Shown: piece by piece, positions 6,212 to 10,639 of the stretch
Numbering within the stretch: the stretch's first letter is position 1
How the letters are laid out: each line of letters starts with the position of its first letter
Source of the DNA: Macondimonas sp035325645
GTDB lineage: Bacteria > Pseudomonadota > Gammaproteobacteria > UBA5335
Reading direction: 5' to 3'
Length of the DNA stretch: 10,639 nt
Assembly (NCBI GenBank): GCA_035325645.1
Contig: DAOKZK010000069.1
Location: forward strand, 1 to 10,639
Position numbers and translations under genes: made by a program
The notes under the pieces: model-generated
Databases searched by the model: none
The model's input: only the letters and a program-made list of their open reading frames with translations
What the model was told of the DNA's origin: nothing

Positions 6212-6784
6212 ATGACCCAGGTCCATCAGCACGGCTTCAGCCTGATCGAACTCATGATCGCCGTGGCCGTGATTGTAACCCTCGCCGTCATCGGCGGACC
6301 GCCGCTCGCCGACACCGTGCGCAACAACCGCCTCACCGCCCAGAGCAATGAGCTCAACGCCGGCCTCACCCGCGCCCGCGGCGAGGCGGTGGCGCGGCGC
6401 AGCTGGGTAAGTCTGTGCAGCAGTACCGATGGAGCCAACTGCCGCGCGAGCGGCCAGGGCCAGTGGGAAGGCGGCTGGATCCTGTTCGTGGACACCAACG
6501 GCAATGGCGCCCGCGGCTCGGCGGAGGATCTGCTGGGCGCCGCCCGCCCGCTTCCCGCCGGCATGACGCTGCGCACCACCGGATTCGCCAACACGGGTTT
6601 CGTGCGCTTCGACGCGCGCGGGCAGGCCGACTCGGCCGGCACCTTCGTCCTGTGCGACGCCCGCGGCGCCACGCGCGCCCGCACCCTGGGCGTGAACGCC
6701 CTCGGCAAGGTGGTCCGCCCCGTCGACACCAACGGCAACGGAATCCCCCAGGTCCTGAGCGGAGGGGACGCGACATGTCCATGA
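6212..6784 (+). CDS. fimT: Type IV minor pilin of the FimT/FimU (GspH) family
   Basis: Minor pilin or pseudopilin-like subunit, inserted in the inner membrane and then incorporated at the pilus base or tip. The 190 residues begin with an 8-residue class III leader ending MTQVHQHG and cut before Phe9. FSLIELMIAVAV follows, with the conserved Glu at mature position 5 and a hydrophobic helix to about residue 28. The globular part has the GspH-like pattern NELNAGLTRARGEAVARRSWVSLCSS (46-71, in part) and GQWEGGWILFVDTNGNG (83-99). Four cysteines (69, 77, 148, 189) could form two disulfides. A VDTNGNG motif occurs twice, at 93-99 and 171-177. The start has GGAGAG 5 nt upstream. FimT and FimU are hard to separate by eye. 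The C-terminal half is Arg-rich but has GKVVR in place of the GRxR motif reported for DNA-binding FimT. First gene of the operon; overlaps pilV by 10 bp. Confidence 0.88.
   Translation: MTQVHQHGFSLIELMIAVAVIVTLAVIGGPPLADTVRNNRLTAQSNELNAGLTRARGEAVARRSWVSLCSSTDGANCRASGQGQWEGGWILFVDTNGNGARGSAEDLLGAARPLPAGMTLRTTGFANTGFVRFDARGQADSAGTFVLCDARGATRARTLGVNALGKVVRPVDTNGNGIPQVLSGGDATCP
6761..6765 (+). promoter_or_regulatory. Ribosome binding site deciding the pilV start
   Basis: GGAGG sits inside the 3' end of fimT, 9 nt before the ATG at 6775 and 15 nt before a second in-frame ATG at 6781. The spacing favours 6775. The later ATG would give an ATGA overlap with the fimT stop, so both starts may be used. 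Confidence 0.55.
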
Positions 6785-7278
6785 GTCTCCGCGCCAGCCG
6801 GCCATCGCGCGGCTTCACCCTGATCGAGGTGCTGATCGCCATCGTGCTGCTGTCCATCGGCCTGCTGGGCGTGGCCGGCATGCAGCTCAGCGGCCTGCGC
6901 TATCACCAGGGCGCCTACGTCCGGGCCCAGGCCACCGCTCTGCTCGGCGACATGGCCGACCGGATGCGCACCAACCCGCAGGGCGTCGGCGCCGGCAGCT
7001 ATAACGGCATCACCATCAACACCACCACCAGCGGCTGGCAATCCAGCCTGCCGGCCGACCCGGACTGCGCAGCGAATGCCTGCACACCCGCTCAACAGGC
7101 CAACCTGGACATTCGGCAGTGGGGCCTGGCGCTGGGCCAGTTGCCGCGCGCCGTCGGCACGGTCGCTCGCGCGGGCCAAGTCTTCACCCTCACCCTCTCC
7201 TGGCAGGACCTCGACAACAACGCCGAGGCACCGGCCAACCAGAGCGCCACTCTCACCGTGCTGATCAACGACCCATGA
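6775..7278 (+). CDS. pilV: Type IV minor pilin PilV
   Basis: Minor pilin that, with FimU, PilW and PilX, forms the complex that primes pilus assembly and connects to PilY1 at the tip. The 167 residues start MSMSLRASRPSRG, a basic leader cut at Gly13/Phe14. FTLIEVLIAIVLLSIGLLGVAGMQ follows (in part), with Glu18 at mature position 5. The LLGVAGMQ segment and the following DMADRMRTNP (59-68) are typical of PilV (ADRMRANP-like in the family). C-terminal half: two close cysteines (Cys98, Cys103), a W-containing strand FTLTLSWQDLDN (137-148) and a terminal hydrophobic strand. The gene overlaps fimT by 10 bp and its stop overlaps the pilW start as ATGA, so translation of the three is probably coupled. 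Confidence 0.9.
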   Translation: MSMSLRASRPSRGFTLIEVLIAIVLLSIGLLGVAGMQLSGLRYHQGAYVRAQATALLGDMADRMRTNPQGVGAGSYNGITINTTTSGWQSSLPADPDCAANACTPAQQANLDIRQWGLALGQLPRAVGTVARAGQVFTLTLSWQDLDNNAEAPANQSATLTVLINDP

Positions 7279-8366
7279 ACGCGCTGCCCCGCCCCCGTCG
7301 CCACGCCGCCGGCTTCTCGCTGGTGGAAATCATGGTCGCCATTCTGGTGAGCCTGTTCCTGCTCGCCGGCGTGCTGCAGCTCTACCTCGGCAACCAGCAG
7401 ACCAGCCGGCTGGGCACCGGCATCGGCGAGGTCCAGCAGGCCGGGCAATTTGCGCTCGATGAAATCACCGGCAACCTGCGCATGGCGGGTTTTCAGGGTT
7501 GCGCCGACTCGAGGCGCATCGCCGGCAACGTGATCGCCCGGAATGCACCCACCACGACGCTCGCCACCAGCGCGGTCGTTGGCTTTGCGGTCGCCTCGAA
7601 CGGCAACTGGACCGGCAGCCGCATACCGCTGAACTGGTCCGGCAGCGTGCCGCAGCCCTCGCTCGACGTCGTGCAGGCCCAAGGGGGCTCACGCACCGTC
7701 GTCGATCTGGCCAGTCCCATGGGCAGCGCCTCGGCCAACATCGCCCTCACCGCCAATCCCGACAACCTCGTCGCCGGGGAGATGGCCATCATCGCCGACT
7801 GCGCGGCCGCCGACCTCTTTCGCATCACCTCGGTCACCGGCGGCAACACCCTCACCTATTCCTCCGCCACCGACAACTCGCCCGTGCAGATGACTAAGCC
7901 CTACACCAACACGGCCGGTCAGAACGCGGCACAGGTGATGCGTTTCAACAGCTGGGTCTATTTCGTGCGCGACACCGGCCGCGACGCCGCCGACGGCAGC
8001 GCCATCTTCGCCCTTTATCGCCTCGACACCAGCCGCCAGAACCAGACGGCGCAGGAACTGGTGGAAGGCATCGAACGGCTGCGCGTGCTCTACGGTGAAC
8101 GCGGCGGCACGGGCGCGAACACGATGCGTTATCGCTCGGCCGAAAATGTCGCTGACTGGAGCCAGGTGGCGGCGGTGAAGGTCGCCCTGCTGGCCGCCTC
8201 GCGCGAGCCGGTGCTCGACGCCGCCGACCCGGCGACCTACACCCTGCTCGACCAGACGGTCGCCCGCGCCGGCACGGCAGGCGCCACGATCACCTATCCC
8301 GACGACAGGCGGCTGCGGCGCGTGTTCACCGCCACGGTCAACGTTCGCAACCGCCGCGACCCGTGA
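7275..8366 (+). CDS. pilW: Type IV minor pilin PilW
   Basis: Large minor pilin of the pilus priming/tip complex. The start at 7275 overlaps the pilV stop (ATGA) and gives 363 residues. The frame is open further upstream inside pilV, but only this ATG yields a proper prepilin leader: MNALPRPRRHAAG cut before Phe14, then FSLVEIMVAILVSLFLLAGV with Glu18 at mature position 5. Typical PilW landmarks are EVQQAGQFALDEITGNLRMA (52-71) and GCADS just after, with a C-terminal RRVFTATVNVRNR. The central part (about 90-300) is a beta-rich variable region; the stretch near the end, ELVEGIERLRVLYGERGG, is also typical of the family. Length agrees with other PilW proteins (about 270-370). pilX follows after 11 bp. 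Confidence 0.9.
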   Translation: MNALPRPRRHAAGFSLVEIMVAILVSLFLLAGVLQLYLGNQQTSRLGTGIGEVQQAGQFALDEITGNLRMAGFQGCADSRRIAGNVIARNAPTTTLATSAVVGFAVASNGNWTGSRIPLNWSGSVPQPSLDVVQAQGGSRTVVDLASPMGSASANIALTANPDNLVAGEMAIIADCAAADLFRITSVTGGNTLTYSSATDNSPVQMTKPYTNTAGQNAAQVMRFNSWVYFVRDTGRDAADGSAIFALYRLDTSRQNQTAQELVEGIERLRVLYGERGGTGANTMRYRSAENVADWSQVAAVKVALLAASREPVLDAADPATYTLLDQTVARAGTAGATITYPDDRRLRRVFTATVNVRNRRDP

Positions 8367-8370
8367 GGAG
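8365..8370 (+). promoter_or_regulatory. Ribosome binding site deciding the pilX start
   Basis: GAGGAG overlaps the pilW stop and lies 7 nt upstream of the ATG at 8378. This favours 8378 over the in-frame GTG at 8363, which would sit in front of the site and overlap pilW. Confidence 0.7.
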
Positions 8371-8377
8371 AACGCGA

Positions 8378-8854
8378 ATGGCCGCATCCGCCCTGCCCGT
8401 CCCCCGCCGCCAGCGCGGCATGGTGCTCATGGTCGCCCTCGTCATGCTGCTGGTCGTCACCCTGCTGGCCGTGATGACGCTCGGCACCGCCACCACCGAG
8501 CAGCGGATCGCCGCCACCGCCCATTTCCGCAACATGGGCTTCCAGGCCGGCGAAAGCGCCATCGAGGCGGCGATGACCAACGTGCCCCATCTGTCGGCCG
8601 CCCTGTTGAGCCCCACACCGGTGGACCTCACCGTGACGCTCGGAAGCGCGCCGGTCACCGCCGTGGCGCGGACGAGCTATCTGGGCGATGCCTCGAACAT
8701 CACGGGCTATGCCATCGGTTCGCAAAGCCAGTTCGCCGCCTATCACTTCATGATCGCTGGCACCGGCACCGCCGGGGCCAGCGGCGCGAATCTCTCCGCC
8801 GTCACCGCCCAGGGGATCTACCGCATCGCCCCGGCCGTGGCGGGCAACAACTGA
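8378..8854 (+). CDS. pilX: Type IV pilus assembly protein PilX
   Basis: Minor pilin of the priming/tip complex. The 158 residues start with a basic leader MAASALPVPRRQRG, then MVLMVALVMLLVVTLLAVMTLG (15-36, in part), followed by TATTEQRIAATAHFRNMGFQ (37-56) and AGESAIEAAM. This is the classical PilX N-terminal pattern (QRG, hydrophobic run, then a TTxEQR...A..RN..FQAGE motif). As in many PilX proteins the residue at mature position 5 is not Glu (here Val19 if cut after Gly14). The C-terminal half is short and has no cysteines. It is shorter than many PilX proteins, but the ends are well defined. A small secreted-protein gene follows after 17 bp. Confidence 0.87.
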   Translation: MAASALPVPRRQRGMVLMVALVMLLVVTLLAVMTLGTATTEQRIAATAHFRNMGFQAGESAIEAAMTNVPHLSAALLSPTPVDLTVTLGSAPVTAVARTSYLGDASNITGYAIGSQSQFAAYHFMIAGTGTAGASGANLSAVTAQGIYRIAPAVAGNN

Positions 8855-8871
8855 TCACGAGGAGACCCGCC

Positions 8872-9243
8872 ATGGACCTGCTCCGCCCCGCCCCGCCCCG
8901 CTCCCGCTTCCCGCTGCTGCGCCGGCTGCTCGGCGCCCTGATCACGATCGGCCTGCTCGTCGCCAATGCCGCGCAGGCGGACATCAAGGGCCCGCTCATC
9001 TTCACCGAGGACGCGCTGGAAACCCACCACATCGCCGTGCGCGTCGACGAGGGTGGGCGCGGGGAGATCCTCGCCTATCCCTGCGCGGACTGCCCGCCGC
9101 GCGCCTTCCCCGTCGAGGGACCGGTGCCCGTCGTGGTCGACGGACGGCCGCGGCCGCATGTTCCGCTGCGCACCCTCGACGGCCAGCCGGCCACGGTGAT
9201 CTTCGACCTCCAGAATGGGCGCGTGCTGCGCCTCGTCAAATAG
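8872..9243 (+). CDS. Small secreted protein of unknown function between pilX and pilY1
   Basis: I do not recognise this 123-residue protein. It has a basic N-region (to about residue 18), a hydrophobic core LLGALITIGLLVANA (19-33) and a likely signal peptidase I site AQA/DI after Ala36. That leaves a mature periplasmic or exported domain of about 87 residues. That domain has a CxxC pair, Cys71-Ala-Asp-Cys74, in YPCADCPPRAFPVEG (69-83), then VVVDGRPRPHVPL and a final strand-rich TVIFDLQNGRVLRLVK (108-123). No prepilin leader is present, so it is not a pilin. The start is fixed by AGGAGA (8860-8865), 6 nt upstream. It lies in the minor pilin operon, 17 bp after pilX and 26 bp before pilY1, so a role in the pilus tip, in PilY1 folding, or as a PilY1 partner is plausible but inferred. 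The position differs from pilY2, which follows pilY1 in Pseudomonas. Confidence 0.8.
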   Translation: MDLLRPAPPRSRFPLLRRLLGALITIGLLVANAAQADIKGPLIFTEDALETHHIAVRVDEGGRGEILAYPCADCPPRAFPVEGPVPVVVDGRPRPHVPLRTLDGQPATVIFDLQNGRVLRLVK

Positions 9244-9258
9244 CGCCGGCCGCGGCGC
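9243..9258 (+). other. GC hairpin directly in front of the pilY1 ribosome binding site
   Basis: GCGCCG (9243-9248) and CGGCGC (9253-9258) form a perfect 6-bp all-GC stem with a 4-base loop. It begins at the last base of the upstream stop codon and ends one base before the pilY1 Shine-Dalgarno GGGAG (9259-9263). There is no U-run after it, so it is not a classical terminator. It could slow ribosomes or protect the downstream message; GC-rich DNA makes such stems by chance as well. Confidence 0.4.
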
Positions 9259-9269
9259 GGGAGCCCACC

Positions 9270-10639
9270 ATGAACACGAACCCCAACCGTCGCTCCATTG
9301 CCCCGGCCGTTGCAGCGCGCCTCATCGCAGGACGCCGGGCACCCCGCCGATCCGACGCCTGCGGGCGCAGCGCGGCGCGGCCGGGCCTCCGCTGGGCGCT
9401 GTCCCGGCGGCTGGCGGCCTTCACCGGCGCGGCGCTCGCGGCGCTGATCAGCCATACACCGCTGGCCCTGGCCGACGACACCGAAATCTACGTCAGCACC
9501 GGCGGCGAGTCCTCCCAGTCCAACATCCTGTTCATCGTCGACACCTCGGGCAGCATGAGCACCACCGTCACCATCCCATCGGTGTACGACCCGAACACGA
9601 CCTACAGTGGCTCGTGCAATGCCTCGCGCATCTACTGGACCACGAGCAGCACGCCGCCTGCGTGTTCCACCAACCAGTGGATTCCGACCAGCCAGAACTT
9701 CTGCAAGGCGGGCATCGATGCCTTCACGAAGACCGGCCGTTTCACCGATCAGGCCGTGATGTGGCGCAAGGACTGGGGACTCCTTGGCGAACGCAGCTCC
9801 AGCAACGCGCGCTGGCAAAGTCTGCAAGCCGGCGCCAACAACCACCCCCTGGAATGCGAGGACGACGCGGGCAAGCACGGCAACGCCGACGGGGTGTGGT
9901 ACGCCGACAAGACCGCCACCAACAACGCGCCCAAATGGACCGCGAATGCGGCCAACAAATATGCCTATACGACCACCTACAACTTCTGGTCGGCCAACTA
10001 CCTCAACTGGTGGGCCAGCACCGGCGGCTCGGGCACCATGACGGTCACCCGGCTGTGGATCGTGCAGGATGTCGCCAGGAAGCTGGCCGATCGGCTCAAC
10101 GGCGTCAACATCGGCCTGATGCGCTTCGATTCCAGCAACCGCTGGCAGGGTGGGCCGGTGACCCTGCCGATCGCGGACATCAGCGAAACCCGCGATCTCT
10201 TCAAGTCCACCATCTCAAACTATACCCCCGTGGGCAACACCCCGCTGGAGGAAACCCTCTGGGAAGCCTATCTCTACTTCACCGGGCAGGCGGTTAAATA
10301 TGGCCTGAACTCCAGTCCGCCCAGCGTCGCCGCATCAAAGAATCCCAGCGACCCCAGCAAATACAAGTCGCCCATCGTCGAGGCCTGCCAGAAGAACTAC
10401 ATCGTCTATCTCACCGATGGCGAGCCCACCGCGGACGTCGACGCCCACCCCTTGATCTACAACCTGCTGGGCAACCGACCCAAGGGCAACTGCACCACCA
10501 GCACCAGCACCGCCGCCAGCAACCAGGGCGTCTGCATCGATGAACTGGCCGGTTACATGCACGATCATCTGGACGCCGCGCCCAATCTGCCGGGCATCCA
10601 GAACATCACCACCTACACGGTGGGTTTCTTCAGCGACCA
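9270..10639 (+). CDS. pilY1: Type IV pilus tip adhesin PilY1, N-terminal part (cut by window)
   Basis: PilY1 is the large calcium-dependent tip protein of type IV pili, acting in assembly, surface sensing and adhesion. The frame from the ATG at 9270 stays open to the edge, showing 456 residues. The start has GGGAG at 9259-9263, 6 nt upstream, and no other in-frame ATG, GTG or TTG occurs until well past the signal. The leader is long: about 47 basic, Pro/Arg-rich residues, then LAAFTGAALAALI (48-60) and a likely cut after Ala68 (LALA/DD). A von Willebrand A domain follows: NILFIVDTSGSMS (85-97) with the MIDAS motif DTSGSM (91-96), a long Cys- and Trp-rich insertion (about 98-258; Cys116, 132, 145, 196), then TRLWIVQDVARKLADRL (260-276), TPVGNTPLEETLWEAY (319-334) with the MIDAS threonine, and NYIVYLTDGEPT (376-387). 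The C-terminal beta-propeller of PilY1 would lie beyond the window. Confidence 0.93.
   Translation, partial: MNTNPNRRSIAPAVAARLIAGRRAPRRSDACGRSAARPGLRWALSRRLAAFTGAALAALISHTPLALADDTEIYVSTGGESSQSNILFIVDTSGSMSTTVTIPSVYDPNTTYSGSCNASRIYWTTSSTPPACSTNQWIPTSQNFCKAGIDAFTKTGRFTDQAVMWRKDWGLLGERSSSNARWQSLQAGANNHPLECEDDAGKHGNADGVWYADKTATNNAPKWTANAANKYAYTTTYNFWSANYLNWWASTGGSGTMTVTRLWIVQDVARKLADRLNGVNIGLMRFDSSNRWQGGPVTLPIADISETRDLFKSTISNYTPVGNTPLEETLWEAYLYFTGQAVKYGLNSSPPSVAASKNPSDPSKYKSPIVEACQKNYIVYLTDGEPTADVDAHPLIYNLLGNRPKGNCTTSTSTAASNQGVCIDELAGYMHDHLDAAPNLPGIQNITTYTVGFFSD

Noticed and set aside
6226..7179. 317-residue minus-strand open frame under fimT and pilV
   Set aside because: Both prepilins on the plus strand have proper leaders and family motifs; the antisense product has none.
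9215..10297. 360-residue plus-strand open frame over the start of pilY1
   Set aside because: It is the wrong frame of pilY1. The true frame starts at 9270, carries the signal peptide and DTSGSM vWA motif, and has no stop before the window edge.
1..10639. Search by eye for tRNA, rRNA, CRISPR repeats, insertion-sequence ends and phage genes
   Set aside because: No tRNA-like cloverleaf, spaced direct repeats, transposase motif or terminal inverted repeat was seen; the short gaps between genes leave little room for any.

Overview
The window is very GC-rich (roughly two thirds G+C by eye), densely coding and bacterial. The gene content points to a Gram-negative proteobacterium, most likely a gammaproteobacterium: glutathione genes, a TonB protein, a lipobox-bearing ApbE and a type IV pilus minor pilin operon. 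The glutamate-cysteine ligase is the Acidithiobacillus/Thiobacillus/Nitrosomonas-type family, not the E. coli type. This hints at a chemolithotroph or a relative, but the window alone does not prove it.

Left part, plus strand (1-2745): the 3' end of gshA, then gshB, then a TonB-family protein. The first two make glutathione from glutamate, cysteine and glycine. The gshB-tonB pair is also found in Pseudomonas aeruginosa, where the TonB next to gshB (TonB3) is linked to type IV pilus assembly. A separate transcription unit follows (2789-3941): an ACR3-type arsenite efflux permease. It has a good sigma70-like promoter (TTGATT, 17 bp, TAGAAT) whose -35 lies inside an inverted repeat that looks like an operator.

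Middle part, minus strand (6098 down to 3913): a ThiO-like glycine/D-amino-acid oxidase and an ApbE-type FMN transferase lipoprotein, joined by an ATGA stop-start overlap. ApbE runs tail to tail into the arsenite permease, and the two coding ends overlap by 29 bp.

Right part, plus strand (6212 to the window edge): a tightly packed type IV pilus minor pilin operon, fimT/fimU-like, pilV, pilW, pilX, a small secreted protein I do not recognise, and the 5' part of pilY1. PilY1 carries a von Willebrand A domain with a DTSGSM metal site and runs off the right edge. These proteins are expected to form the priming and tip complex of the pilus. The thiO-fimT junction (6099-6211) is the divergent control region and contains a near match to the AlgR box. 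The thiO/fimT adjacency also exists in P. aeruginosa.

I see no tRNA, rRNA, CRISPR array, insertion sequence or phage gene. No gene-free stretch exceeds about 115 bp. Nothing here is clearly a new system. The best leads are the unknown small protein between pilX and pilY1, the GC hairpin in front of pilY1, the unusual PilY1 leader, the regulated arsenite permease next to glutathione genes, and the placement of a TonB3-like gene near the minor pilins.
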